From: Paenibacillus sp. Root444D2
Lineage (GTDB): Bacteria > Bacillota > Bacilli > Paenibacillales > NBRC-103111
Length of the DNA stretch: 64,000 bases
Direction of reading: 5' to 3'
Assembly: GCF_001426375.1 (NCBI RefSeq)
Contig: NZ_LMEO01000045.1
Coordinates: 1 to 64,000 of the forward strand
Part shown: positions 17,629 to 27,081 of the stretch, piece by piece
How the letters are laid out: the number at the start of each line of letters is the position of its first letter
How positions within the stretch are numbered: the stretch's first letter is position 1
The notes under the pieces: generated by a model
Seen by the model: only the letters and a program-made list of their open reading frames with translations
What the model was told of the DNA's origin: nothing
Database searches by the model: none
Made by a program: the position numbers and the translations under genes

Positions 17629-19668
17629 TTACAGAGGGTAATGACAGGCCGTCCAATGACCTTTCCGCAATTGGAGCAGCTCTGGCTGCTCCTCCCTGCA
17701 CCTTGCCGTTGCTGCAGGACACCTGGTGTGGAATCGGCAGCCGGATGGCGGATTCGCAGGGGATGGAATTTCTCCTTCAATCGCAAACCATTCTCTTTTC
17801 CTCGTGGGATCAGGTGAAGGTATGGAGGATAGCAGCCCCTTCGTGTAGTGATGGGATGGATGAAGGAACAGCTCTTCACTTGGCGCAATTTCAACCAGTT
17901 TTCCTAAATACATCACACCGATACGATCCGATAAATGGCGCACAATATTTAAGCCATGGGCGATAAATAAGTAAGTTAACCCCAATTTTCTCTGCAAATC
18001 CTGCATTAAATTAACAATTTGTGCCTGTACGGATACGTCGAGCGCAGATACCGCTTCATCGGCAAGAATGAATTGGGGATGAAGTGCTATGGCTCTGGCG
18101 ATACCAATTCTCTGCCTCTGACCTCCCGAGAACTCATGAGGGAATCGATCATACATGGAGCGATTCAAACCAACTAGTTCCAATAGTTCTTCCACCTTAG
18201 CGCGCTTTTCTGCTTTGCTTAATGATTCATGTACATCGAAAGGTTCGCCGATAATATCGCCAACTTTCCAACGCGGATTCACTGAACCGTACGGATCTTG
18301 GAAAATGACCTGCATATCGCGACGTGCTCCCTGCAGTCCTTTGGCCGAAAGCTCGGATAAATCCTTCCCTTCGAATAGAACCTTTCCTTCCGTCGCCCTC
18401 TCCAGCTGCAGCAGAACCCGGCCTAAAGTAGACTTACCACTGCCGGATTCGCCTACTAAACCGAAGGTCTCACCTTTCTTAATCGAGAATGACACGTCGT
18501 CAACAGCGCGAATATAGGTCTTTGAACGGTTAAACGTCCCTTTCCCTACTGGGTAAAATTTACTTAGCCCTTTTACCTCGAAAAGCTTCTCTGTAGCTGT
18601 CTCCTGTTCTCCTAACTCAGGAATGGTCAGATCATTCTTACCAGATTTAATAGCCGTATCCGCTGGCGTTGTATGCTGCTGCCAATCTTCGAGTTTGACT
18701 AAATCCTCCGAATACCAACAGGCGGCTAGCCGTCCATTCACAGATTGAAGAGGCGGGCTATCATTCTTACAACGATCCGTCGCAAAAGGACACCGAGGAT
18801 GAAACCGACATCCTGTAGGGAGATCCGATAAATGAGGTATCGTTCCTTCAATGGAGAATAATCGGGAAGTACGATCACTATCCATCGTCGTAATCGAACG
18901 AAGCAATCCTCGTGTATACGGATGATGGGGTTTCGTGAACAACTGCTGAACGGTCGCCTGTTCCACGATCTGCCCTGCATACATCACGATAATGCGATCA
19001 GCCATCTCAGCCGCAATCCCCATATCATGTGTAATCAGGAGAATCGACATGTTAAACTCATCTTTAAGCTCCTGCAGCAGGTGAAGAATTTGCGCTTGAA
19101 TCGTCACATCAAGCGCCGTTGTAGGTTCATCCGCAATAAGCAGCTGTGGATTACAAGAAAGAGCCATGGCAATCATTGCCCGCTGCAGCATTCCCCCAGA
19201 CAGCTCGCCGGGGTATTGGTTCATCCGGATTTCAGGCTCAGGAATGCCGACACGCTTCAATAAATGAACGGCCCGCTCCCAGGCTTGTTCTCGATTGCCC
19301 TGTTTATGCTGAATGATAACCTCCGTGATTTGACTGCCAATTGTAAACACGGGATCAAAAGCAGCCATTGGCTCTTGAAACACCATCGCCATCTTCTTCC
19401 CACGTAATGCCCGAAGCTCTTTCTGTGACAAAGTGGCCAAATCATCACCATCCAGCACGATTTGACCGCCGGAAATCACACCATTCTCATAATCAATTAA
19501 TCGCATGACGGATTTGGAAGTCACCGATTTGCCGCTGCCGGATTCTCCCACTAGACAGACAGTTTCTCCTGCACCAATGTTCAGCGTAATGTCTTGAATT
19601 GCCGTGAACGACCCTTTATTCGTTGTAAATTGAACACTTAAATTCTCAATCTCAAGCAGTTGTTTCAA
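17629..19668 (-). CDS. Peptide/glutathione-type ABC transporter, fused double ATPase
   Basis: A 679-residue fusion of two DppD/DppF-type ATPases, the arrangement found in GsiA and YejF. The first domain has Walker A GESGSGKS near 40, LSGGMLQRAMIA as signature and LLIADEPTTALD as Walker B, and then an oligopeptide-type C-terminal Cys cluster, TGCRFHPRCPFATDRCKN, which in this family can hold an iron-sulfur cluster. The second domain repeats the set (GLVGESGSGKSTLGR, FSGGQRQRIGIARA, FILADEAVSALD, SGCRFHTRCPAATARC). The start is probably TTG at 19668 with AAGGGGG upstream. It energises the two permeases encoded directly upstream. Confidence 0.92.
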   Translation of the reverse strand: MKQLLEIENLSVQFTTNKGSFTAIQDITLNIGAGETVCLVGESGSGKSVTSKSVMRLIDYENGVISGGQIVLDGDDLATLSQKELRALRGKKMAMVFQEPMAAFDPVFTIGSQITEVIIQHKQGNREQAWERAVHLLKRVGIPEPEIRMNQYPGELSGGMLQRAMIAMALSCNPQLLIADEPTTALDVTIQAQILHLLQELKDEFNMSILLITHDMGIAAEMADRIIVMYAGQIVEQATVQQLFTKPHHPYTRGLLRSITTMDSDRTSRLFSIEGTIPHLSDLPTGCRFHPRCPFATDRCKNDSPPLQSVNGRLAACWYSEDLVKLEDWQQHTTPADTAIKSGKNDLTIPELGEQETATEKLFEVKGLSKFYPVGKGTFNRSKTYIRAVDDVSFSIKKGETFGLVGESGSGKSTLGRVLLQLERATEGKVLFEGKDLSELSAKGLQGARRDMQVIFQDPYGSVNPRWKVGDIIGEPFDVHESLSKAEKRAKVEELLELVGLNRSMYDRFPHEFSGGQRQRIGIARAIALHPQFILADEAVSALDVSVQAQIVNLMQDLQRKLGLTYLFIAHGLNIVRHLSDRIGVMYLGKLVEIAPSEELFLHPSHHYTKGLLSSIPSPDPTRKREWFAIEGEIPSPANPPSGCRFHTRCPAATARCREEQPELLQLRKGHWTACHYPL

Positions 19669-19685
19669 TTTGCGCCGCCCCCTTG

Positions 19686-20579
19686 CTATGCCCTTTTCTG
19701 CTTTGGATCCATGGAGTCGCGCAGTCTATCTCCAATTAAATTAACCGATAATACAAATAAGGTGATCGCTAGTCCTGGAAACGTACATATCCACCATGCC
19801 ACCGTCAGATAGCCTCTTCCCTGTGATAAGAGTGTCCCCCAATCAGGAATCTCTTTGAGCACCCCCAGTCCAAGGAAGCTTAGCCCTGCTCCAACCAATA
19901 TCGATGATCCCAGACCAATCGTAGACATAACCAAGAGCGGCGACCAAGCATTCGTCAAGACATGGCGGAAAAATATTCGCACATTAGATGCACCTATCGA
20001 TCGCGAAGCTGTAATGAAGGAGCGACTCTTGATACTCAGAATCTGACCGCGCATGACCCTTGCATATTGTGGAATGGACGCTGCTGCAACTGCAAAGATA
20101 AGATTGAATAAATGAGGACCAAGAGCGGCAGCTATGGCTAACGCTAATAGGATTCCGGGAATTGTCATCAGAACATCAATGATCCGCATGAAGAGCGTAT
20201 CGATGACACCACCGATATATCCAGCTACCGCACCAATGAGTCCGCCTATTAAACCTCCTGCAAGAACAGAAGCAAATCCAATGAATAAGGAGTCACGACT
20301 CCCATACACGACAACACTAAAGACATCTCGGCCAAAATAGTCCGTACCAAACAAATGAGCTTTACTTGGCGCGCTCAGAATTTGATCGGTGAGCATCGCC
20401 GTAGGGGGATAAGGAGCAATCCATTGCGGAAAAAGTGCACATCCTATCATAAACAAAGTCACGATAGCCGCTAAATAAACGAGTATTTCCGTGGCGCTAA
20501 TTTTACTAGATGCTTTCGGAAATTGTAGATGCCATTTACGCCTCTGCCAAATAGCCCTCGTGGAAACCACTTCTTTCAT
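19686..20579 (-). CDS. Peptide-type ABC transporter permease (DppC/GsiD-like)
   Basis: A 297-residue BPD permease with about six membrane helices. The ATG at 20579 is chosen because GGGGAGGAG precedes it. The family loop is visible as ITASRSIGASNVRIFFRHVLTNAW, and HLFGTDYFGRDVFSVVVYGSRDSL is characteristic of DppC-type subunits. It lies 17 bases before the fused ATPase gene and 36 bases after the DppB-like gene. Confidence 0.9.
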   Translation of the reverse strand: MKEVVSTRAIWQRRKWHLQFPKASSKISATEILVYLAAIVTLFMIGCALFPQWIAPYPPTAMLTDQILSAPSKAHLFGTDYFGRDVFSVVVYGSRDSLFIGFASVLAGGLIGGLIGAVAGYIGGVIDTLFMRIIDVLMTIPGILLALAIAAALGPHLFNLIFAVAAASIPQYARVMRGQILSIKSRSFITASRSIGASNVRIFFRHVLTNAWSPLLVMSTIGLGSSILVGAGLSFLGLGVLKEIPDWGTLLSQGRGYLTVAWWICTFPGLAITLFVLSVNLIGDRLRDSMDPKQKRA

Positions 20580-20615
20580 ACCCAATCTCCTCCCCAATAT
20601 GGTTTCATTTAGACC

Positions 20616-21542
20616 TTATGGTGTTCGACGCACCCGTGGATCGATGAATACATAAGAAATATCCACAAGCAAATTCACAACGACGTAGATGATGGCTGAG
20701 AAAAAGACAACGCCCTGAACAACCGGCAAATCTTTGGACATGATGGCATCCGCGAGAATTCTCCCAATCCCCTGTCTAGAAAATACGGTTTCGATCACAA
20801 CGGTCCCTGCCATCAGGTCTCCAATATGAATACCGATAATGGTAATAGCAGGTATTAACGCATTGCGAAGCGCATGTCGATACATCACTAATCGTTCCGA
20901 TAGTCCTTTCGCACGCAAGGTCACGATGAAATGCTCATTGATGACTTCCAACATCGAGTTCCGTACCATGCGAACGATAAATCCGGCCCCAACAAAGCCA
21001 AGTGCGAGCGAAGGAAGGACAAGAGTAATCAACCCTTGGGACCCCATTGCCGGGAACCAGCCTAAGGATACAGAAAAGATGAGAATCAACAGGATCCCCG
21101 ACCAGAAGGTTGGCATTGATATACCGAACAGCCCTACGATACGGGCTAGAACGTCGATCCATCGGTTGCGGTGTATGGCGGAAAGTACGCCTAGCCCTAC
21201 ACCAATAATCGTGGAAATGAGTGTACTAGCTAAAGTTAGTGCCATTGTAGCTGGGAGATGTTTAATAATTTTGGGCAGCACAGGTTCACTGTTCAGTAAA
21301 GACTTACCAAAATCCCCGTGAATCATAGCTAGAAAATAGCGGCCAAATTGGACATAAAAGGGCTCATTCAATCCCAGTTGATGCCTTAAGTTGGCAATAG
21401 CCTCCGGGGTCATGGATGAAGGATCGATCATCGAGAGTACGGGATCTCCCGGAAGTACATACAAAATACAGAAAACAAGGATTAAGGAACCAAGAATGAC
21501 CAGCAAGGAAACCACAAGCCGCTCCGTTATTATCCTGCTCAT
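20616..21542 (-). CDS. Peptide-type ABC transporter permease (DppB/GsiC-like)
   Basis: A 308-residue permease starting at the ATG at 21542 (MSRIITERLVVSLLVILGS), rather than the upstream frame that would overlap the preceding gene. It has VLPGDPVLSMI, LRHQLGLNEPFYVQFGRYF and the EAA-type loop VTLRAKGLSERLVMYRHALRNALIP, all typical of DppB. It partners with the DppC-like gene that follows. Confidence 0.9.
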   Translation of the reverse strand: MSRIITERLVVSLLVILGSLILVFCILYVLPGDPVLSMIDPSSMTPEAIANLRHQLGLNEPFYVQFGRYFLAMIHGDFGKSLLNSEPVLPKIIKHLPATMALTLASTLISTIIGVGLGVLSAIHRNRWIDVLARIVGLFGISMPTFWSGILLILIFSVSLGWFPAMGSQGLITLVLPSLALGFVGAGFIVRMVRNSMLEVINEHFIVTLRAKGLSERLVMYRHALRNALIPAITIIGIHIGDLMAGTVVIETVFSRQGIGRILADAIMSKDLPVVQGVVFFSAIIYVVVNLLVDISYVFIDPRVRRTP

Positions 21543-21564
21543 ATCGATTAGCTCCCCTATGTCT

Positions 21565-23217
21565 TTATTTTTGAATAAACGTGTCATTGAAGAGCGGATA
21601 ACCTAGGGAATCGAATTTCAATCCTTTAACGGTTTTCGATGCGGCTACTGTATAGGGGAATACATAGATTGGAATGATGACCGCATTATCGATAATCGAT
21701 TTCTGAACTTGTTTATACAGTTCCACACGTTTTTTATCGTCTGTTTCGATAGCACCTTGTTCAAGCCACTCATCTACTTGCGGATCGGCCAGACCTGGAA
21801 GACTTGGACGGGCTTTCGGATCACTCGTATGGTAGAAGGCGTAAAGCGCATTCGGATCCGAGTTTACCTGGCTGTTCCCGTAGATATCATATTCGCCTTT
21901 GGTATATACAACATTGGCTACATCTTTGGTAATCTCAACTTCGACAACGATGCCGACTTGTTTCAGCTGTTGTTGAATAATAACCGCAATATCATTGCGT
22001 TTTTCACGATTCGGCGAGCCATCTACATAATGTAAAGTCAGCTTTTTGCCATCCTTCACACGGATGCCATCCGCGCCTTTCACCCAACCTAGTTCATCCA
22101 GTAATTTGTTCGCTTTAGCGACATCAGGTTTGATTCCGTTTTCCAGCGATGCATCATAGCCGACAACGCCAGGTGAAAGCGGTGACCAAGCACGTGGATA
22201 TGTCCCTAAATATAGCGTTTTGACAATCGCATCTACGTCAATAGCCGCTTGCAGCGCTTGCCTTGCTTTCACATCGCTCCAAGGTGCTTTCCGCTGATTA
22301 ATAAACAAGGTATAAGGTAAACCCGTTGTATTCACTTGGTGAACTTGAATGCTTGCATCTGATTTCAAGGAAACGACATTTTGTGGAGGAATGGTTTCGC
22401 CTGCGAGTACTTGTTTGCTTTGAACACTGCCAATACGAGTGGCCTCTTCTGGAACGATACGAAATGTGATTTGATCCAAATAGGACTTTCCTTTATTCTC
22501 CACGATTTCGGGAGCTGAGTTGTAATCAGGACTGCGCTTAACTTGAATGGATGCATTCTCTTCCCATTTCACAAAGGAAAAGGGGCCGGATCCTACCGGA
22601 TTTTTACCAAACTGATCCCCATACTTTTTAGCTGCTGTTGGTGATACAATCCCAAGTAAGGCTTGACTTAGGTTGCCCAGGAAAGCTCTGGATGGTGTTT
22701 CCAGATTTATTTTTATCGTGAATTCATCAATGACTTCTGAGGATTTATAGGGCTTAATGAGGGCTACGGAGTTAGCCGCTTTCGTTGTTGGATCGAGAAT
22801 ACGATCATAGCTATATTTGACAGCTTCCGCATTAAATGGGGTACCGTCTTGGAATTTCACATCTTTACGCAATTTGAAAATGTAGCTCAAACCATCAGGC
22901 GCAACGGTCCATTCAGTGGCTAGCCAAGGTTTGATCGAGCCATCGGGCAGTTGAACGACTAAACTATCGTAAATGGTACGAAGTACCCGAACGGCAACGG
23001 CAAGACCGCTGCGATGTGGATCTAATGAATCTGGCGAAGTCGCGAGTGCATAGGTTAGCTCTCCACCTATAACGGCCGTCTGCTTATCCTCTTGCTTGGC
23101 ATTTGGTGATTGTGCTGCATCCCCGCTGCTGCTTTTTGCTGAACCGCATCCCGTCAAAGCTATGACGAATGCTAATGATAATGTACTTAACTTGACCCAT
23201 TCTTTTGATCTACGCAA
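21565..23217 (-). CDS. Peptide-type ABC transporter substrate-binding lipoprotein
   Basis: A roughly 550-residue family 5 binding protein (DppA/GsiB-like). The lipoprotein signal LSTLSLAFVIALTGC is followed by a short Ser/Asp-rich linker. The mature domain has LTYALATSPDSLDPHRSG, FKLRKDVKFQDGTPFNAEAVKYSYDR and NPVGSGPFSFVKWEE. The TTG at 23217 is preferred because GGGGGA lies about nine bases upstream; the GTG at 23226 overlaps that site. With the two permeases and the fused ATPase it completes an importer for a short peptide or peptide-like compound; glutathione or another thiol peptide is a guess from its neighbours. Confidence 0.9.
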   Translation of the reverse strand: MRRSKEWVKLSTLSLAFVIALTGCGSAKSSSGDAAQSPNAKQEDKQTAVIGGELTYALATSPDSLDPHRSGLAVAVRVLRTIYDSLVVQLPDGSIKPWLATEWTVAPDGLSYIFKLRKDVKFQDGTPFNAEAVKYSYDRILDPTTKAANSVALIKPYKSSEVIDEFTIKINLETPSRAFLGNLSQALLGIVSPTAAKKYGDQFGKNPVGSGPFSFVKWEENASIQVKRSPDYNSAPEIVENKGKSYLDQITFRIVPEEATRIGSVQSKQVLAGETIPPQNVVSLKSDASIQVHQVNTTGLPYTLFINQRKAPWSDVKARQALQAAIDVDAIVKTLYLGTYPRAWSPLSPGVVGYDASLENGIKPDVAKANKLLDELGWVKGADGIRVKDGKKLTLHYVDGSPNREKRNDIAVIIQQQLKQVGIVVEVEITKDVANVVYTKGEYDIYGNSQVNSDPNALYAFYHTSDPKARPSLPGLADPQVDEWLEQGAIETDDKKRVELYKQVQKSIIDNAVIIPIYVFPYTVAASKTVKGLKFDSLGYPLFNDTFIQK

Positions 23218-23249
23218 GATAAACACTCCCCCATGTATGTTTCAACGAA

Positions 23250-24578
23250 TTAGTTGGCAACCTTTTCTTTCGTGTAGCGATTAGCAGGAATAGGAATTCC
23301 CAAATTCCCGCGCAGCGTGTCCGTTTCATACTCTGTGCGGTAAATACCGCGCTCTTGCAAAATTGGAACAACAAGGTCAACGAAATCATCCAATGCTCTA
23401 GGCACCGTCGTGCGAATGACAAACCCATCAGCCGCTTCTTCGTTGAACCACTGTTCTACTAAATCAGCAACCGCCTCAGGTGTTCCTATAAAATTGCCTC
23501 TAGGCGTGGCTGCTCTTATGGCCGCTTGACGAAGCGTCAAATTGAGCTCTTTCGCTTCCTTTTTTATTTTATCCGTCGTGCCTCGGAAGCTATTTGCCCC
23601 GAAATCACCCAAATCCGGAAATGGTTCATCGAGTGGGTATTGCGAAAAATCATGATGCTCGAAATAGCGGCCCAGGTAGTCAAGCGCGCTTTGGATGGTT
23701 ACGAGATTAGCGACTTCTTGATACTTAAGCTCAGCTTCTTCCTGTGTACGTCCTATAATCGGATTGATTCCAGGGAAAATTAGCACTTCATCCGATTCAC
23801 GGGCATAAGCGGCTGCTCTTTGTTTAATGTCTTGATAAAACAGCTTCGCTTCCTCGATATGTTCATGCCCTGTATAGATGGCTTCGGCCGTTCTAGCCGC
23901 CAAATCTCTGCCTGATTCTGAAGCTCCTGCTTGGAAAACAACAGGATGCCCTTGTCTAGAACGGCCAATATTCAGTGGTCCTTGAACCGAGAAGAATTCA
24001 CCTTTATGATTCAGAGTGTGCAGTTTGCCCGGATCAAAGAAAACACCGGACTCCTTATCTCTTACGAAAGCATCGTCTTCCCATGAATCCCATAGGCCTT
24101 TCACAACCTGGACATACTCTTCAGCAATCCTGTAGCGCAGCTCATGGGCCGGATGTTCGCCCTTGCCGAAATTTTTGGCTGAGCCTTCAAGTGGAGACGT
24201 CACAACATTCCAGCCTGCGCGACCTCCGCTAATATGATCCAGCGAGGAAAACTGACGGGCGACGGTGAACGGCTCACTGTACGAAGTCGATAGTGTGGCG
24301 ACGAGTCCGATTTGTGAAGTCACAGCTGCTAATGCGGAAAGAATGGTAAGCGGTTCGAAGCGATTCAGGAAGTGAGGATTTGATTTCTCATTGATGTACA
24401 AGCCATCCGCGATGAACACAAGATCGAACTTTCCAGACTCAGCTTTCAATGCTTGCTGCTTGTAGTAATCGAGACTGACACTTGCGTCCGTCGAAACATC
24501 CGGGTGTCTCCATACAGACATGCTGTTGCCGACACCGCTGATATTAACGCCAAGCTTCAATTTTCTTTGTTTTGCCAT
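23250..24578 (-). CDS. NtaA/SnaA/DszA-family flavin monooxygenase
   Basis: A 442-residue class C flavin-dependent monooxygenase that needs reduced FMN from a separate reductase. Diagnostic segments are DLVFIADGLYINEK, GLVATLSTSYSEPFTVARQFSSLDHISGGRAGWNVVTSP, NFGKGEHPAHELRYRIAEEYVQVVKGLWDSWEDDAF and GHPVVFQAGASESGRDLAA. Family members oxidise dibenzothiophene sulfone, nitrilotriacetate or S-substituted N-acetylcysteine. It is very similar to the next gene upstream (24636-25973), indicating a duplication. It ends 32 bases before the start of the peptide-binding protein gene. Confidence 0.88.
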   Translation of the reverse strand: MAKQRKLKLGVNISGVGNSMSVWRHPDVSTDASVSLDYYKQQALKAESGKFDLVFIADGLYINEKSNPHFLNRFEPLTILSALAAVTSQIGLVATLSTSYSEPFTVARQFSSLDHISGGRAGWNVVTSPLEGSAKNFGKGEHPAHELRYRIAEEYVQVVKGLWDSWEDDAFVRDKESGVFFDPGKLHTLNHKGEFFSVQGPLNIGRSRQGHPVVFQAGASESGRDLAARTAEAIYTGHEHIEEAKLFYQDIKQRAAAYARESDEVLIFPGINPIIGRTQEEAELKYQEVANLVTIQSALDYLGRYFEHHDFSQYPLDEPFPDLGDFGANSFRGTTDKIKKEAKELNLTLRQAAIRAATPRGNFIGTPEAVADLVEQWFNEEAADGFVIRTTVPRALDDFVDLVVPILQERGIYRTEYETDTLRGNLGIPIPANRYTKEKVAN

Positions 24579-24635
24579 TCAATATCCCCCCTATCGTTGG
24601 TTGACAATGCGCATAAATTAAGTCGGAATTAAAGC

Positions 24636-25973
24636 CTATTGGTGCGTCACTTTTTCTTTCGCATAGCGATTTATTGGAAAAGGGAGTCCTAGATTTCCGC
24701 GAAGTGTATCAGTTTCATACTCCGTACGATATATCCCGCGTTCCTGTAAAATCGGAATGACCAAATCCACAAAATCGTTCAAACCATTCGGAACACCAGA
24801 ACCCACTATGAATCCGTCTGCGGCCCCACTCTCGAACCATTCCTGAATGCGATCTGCGATCTGAGTTGGTGTACCTATGAACAGTGGACGCGGTGTGGCC
24901 GATTGGAGTGCGACCTGCCGAAGAGTCAGACCATGTTCCTTCGCATTCTGTTTAATGCGATCTGTCGAGCTTTGGAAGCTGTTTTTGCCCAAATCGCCTA
25001 GTTCAGGGAATGGGGCATCCAAGTCGTACTGCGTAAAATCATGATGCTCGAAAAAACGTCCCAAATAAGCGAGTGCTTCCTGAATGGTTACTAAATTCGC
25101 AACTTCCTGATACTTGCGTTCTGCCTCTTCTTCCGTTACGCCGATAATTGGTCCTATGCCGGGCATTACAACAATCTCATCAGGATTTCTGCCAAAACCT
25201 GCTGTTCGGCCTTTCACATCGTCATAAAAGCGCCTAGCATCTTCGACGGTTGGATGTCCAGTAAAGATCGCATCTGCTTCTTTGGCAGCCAAGTTTTTGC
25301 CATCCTCAGATGAGCCTGCTTGGAAGATAACGGGTCTGCCTTGCTTGGATCTCCCAATATTAAGCGGTCCTTGTACAGAGAAGAATTCGCCCTTGTGGTC
25401 CAATCGGTGCAGCTTCTCAGGATCGAAGAACACACCGGTTTGTTTATTCCTTACAAAAGCATCATCTTCCCATGAATCCCATAACCCTTTGGCAACCTGC
25501 AGATATTCAGAAGCAATTCGATACCGCTTGGGATGATCAGGATGATCCTCCAGCTTCTTATTGTAGTTAAGAGCGGAGCCCTCCAGCGGGGAAGTGACCA
25601 CATTCCACCCTGCTCGGCCATCGCTGATATGATCCAGTGAGGAGAACTGCCTCGACACTGTGAATGGTTCACTGTAGGACGTAGATAGCGTACCGACTAG
25701 ACCAATTTTCGAAGTTACTGCCGCCAAGGCCGATAAAATCGTTATCGGTTCGAAGCGATTCAAGAAATGGGGAATCGATTTATCATTGATGAACAATCCG
25801 TCTGCGATAAACAACAAATCGAATTTACCAGCTTCCGCTTTTTGTGCTTGCTGTTTGTAATAGTTGAAATTCACACTCGCATCTACGATCGCATCCGGAT
25901 GTTTCCAAGATGACATATTACCGCCGACTCCATGAATGATAGCTCCGAGCTTTAATTGTTTTTGTTTGGGCAT
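24636..25973 (-). CDS. NtaA/SnaA/DszA-family flavin monooxygenase, paralogue
   Basis: A 445-residue monooxygenase starting at the ATG at 25973 with AGGAGG at ideal distance. Its motifs parallel those of the neighbouring copy: DLLFIADGLFIND, GLVGTLSTSYSEPFTVSRQFSSLDHISDGRAGWNVVTSP and RPVIFQAGSSEDGKNLAA. It is the first gene after the promoter and LysR-type box at 26082-26159. Two diverged copies side by side suggest two related substrates, or two steps on one molecule. No flavin reductase gene was found in this window. Confidence 0.88.
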   Translation of the reverse strand: MPKQKQLKLGAIIHGVGGNMSSWKHPDAIVDASVNFNYYKQQAQKAEAGKFDLLFIADGLFINDKSIPHFLNRFEPITILSALAAVTSKIGLVGTLSTSYSEPFTVSRQFSSLDHISDGRAGWNVVTSPLEGSALNYNKKLEDHPDHPKRYRIASEYLQVAKGLWDSWEDDAFVRNKQTGVFFDPEKLHRLDHKGEFFSVQGPLNIGRSKQGRPVIFQAGSSEDGKNLAAKEADAIFTGHPTVEDARRFYDDVKGRTAGFGRNPDEIVVMPGIGPIIGVTEEEAERKYQEVANLVTIQEALAYLGRFFEHHDFTQYDLDAPFPELGDLGKNSFQSSTDRIKQNAKEHGLTLRQVALQSATPRPLFIGTPTQIADRIQEWFESGAADGFIVGSGVPNGLNDFVDLVIPILQERGIYRTEYETDTLRGNLGLPFPINRYAKEKVTHQ

Positions 25974-26081
25974 GTTTTTTCCTCCTAAAAGTTTGGCTTT
26001 CATAATTTAACCCTTACAGTGCATGCATTCCCCTTAATAACGTATAAACAATAATTCCAATTGGTTTTGTCGGTTTAAATT

Positions 26082-26117
26082 CCTACTTACTGTATCACCG
26101 GCTTATTAGGCGGTCAA
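26082..26117 (-). promoter_or_regulatory. Sigma-A-type promoter of the monooxygenase-transport operon
   Basis: On the minus strand, TTGACC (26112-26117) and TACAGT (26089-26094) are separated by 17 bp, placing the transcription start near 26082, about 110 bases before the first monooxygenase ATG. Confidence 0.65.
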
Positions 26118-26132
26118 TTTGATATTAAGATG

Positions 26133-26159
26133 TTCTATTATCAGATAGAATTGTTCTAT
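26133..26159. promoter_or_regulatory. LysR-type activator box with an extra half-site
   Basis: ATAGAA-TTG-TTCTAT at 26145-26159 is a perfect 6-3-6 palindrome that contains the T-N11-A core of LysR-type binding sites. A further TTCTAT half-site lies at 26133-26138. The palindrome centre is about 70 bases upstream of the predicted start near 26082, where LysR-type recognition sites usually lie. The box overlaps the last codons of the LysR gene itself. Confidence 0.65.
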
Positions 26160-27049
26160 GGAGAACTTATTTTCAATTTCATCTCTTTCAATGCTTCTAG
26201 GCACACATGCGTGAAATCGTTGGCCGCTTCCTTGAGTGAAATGAGATTAGTCCGAAGCGACAATCCTCCTAGAGCAGGGATATGGATAGGTACAAGTAAG
26301 CCATCCTTCACTTCTTGACGTACGCAGAGATCGGGTAAAAAAGAAACCCCCATCCCACTCACGACCAGCTTCTTCGCCGTTTCAAGATTATCGATCTGGT
26401 ATTCGATTTGGGGCGGACGGTCAAGTGTGGCGAATAAGCGATGTATCTTTATCCAATCGAGAGAGCCACACTCGAAAAACACTAGGGATTCCCTGCTTAC
26501 ATCCTCAATCGTAATTTGTTCTTTCTTCATAAAAGGATGACGCTGATGTACGAAGAGTCGAATCGGATCTTCATAAAACCCCGCACAATCAACATGCGGA
26601 TGCGTCACGTTTCGCACAAAGCCGATGTCTATTTCCTTATTCAACAGCTTCTCCAGAATCGTTTCGGTGGGAGCTGTCGTTAATTTAATCTGCAGGCTTC
26701 GGTACTCCTTTTTGATGATGGGAAGAATATCTGGTATGACATAATTGGAGACAGAAACCGTGCACCCTATTCTTAATTCATTTGGAGTCGTGTTTAAATT
26801 CTGCAGCTGTTGTTTTCCCTTCTTGTAAGTTTGGAGAATTTGCTGAGCATACGGCAGGAACTGCTTCCCTTTCTCTGTCAGCGTAAAATTCCTCCCTTCT
26901 CGATCGAACAGCAATGTATTCAGTTCTCGTTCTAACGATTGAATTCGGGCCGTCACTGATGGCTGGGATAAGAATAATGCATCAGCAGCCTTGTTGAAAC
27001 TATTGAAATGTATGACATAGACGAAAGCTTCAATATTTTCAATATTCAT
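26156..27049 (-). CDS. LysR-family transcriptional regulator (YtlI/CysL-like)
   Basis: A 297-residue LysR-type regulator. The N-terminal helix-turn-helix (FVYVIHFNSFNKAADALFLSQPSVTARIQSLERELNTLLFDREG) is followed by a periplasmic-binding-protein-like sensor domain from about residue 90 (ELRIGCTVSVSNYVIPDILP). The general look resembles YtlI and CysL, which control sulfur-compound genes in Bacillus. It lies directly upstream of the two monooxygenases in the same direction, with a LysR box between them, so activation of that operon is the natural hypothesis. Confidence 0.88.
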   Translation of the reverse strand: MNIENIEAFVYVIHFNSFNKAADALFLSQPSVTARIQSLERELNTLLFDREGRNFTLTEKGKQFLPYAQQILQTYKKGKQQLQNLNTTPNELRIGCTVSVSNYVIPDILPIIKKEYRSLQIKLTTAPTETILEKLLNKEIDIGFVRNVTHPHVDCAGFYEDPIRLFVHQRHPFMKKEQITIEDVSRESLVFFECGSLDWIKIHRLFATLDRPPQIEYQIDNLETAKKLVVSGMGVSFLPDLCVRQEVKDGLLVPIHIPALGGLSLRTNLISLKEAANDFTHVCLEALKEMKLKISSP

Positions 27050-27081
27050 GACAATAAACTTCCTCTCTAACTTGCAAGCGA

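Noticed and set aside
20839..21321. 160-residue plus-strand ORF
   Set aside because: Antisense shadow of the DppB-like permease gene, without a ribosome binding site.
26041..26100. CymR-like sulfur repressor site (GGAAT/ATTCC stretches) near the monooxygenase promoter, and a similar GTAGGAAT near 17.5 kb
   Set aside because: The stretches are AT-rich and I could not match a consensus that I recall with certainty; left as unproven.
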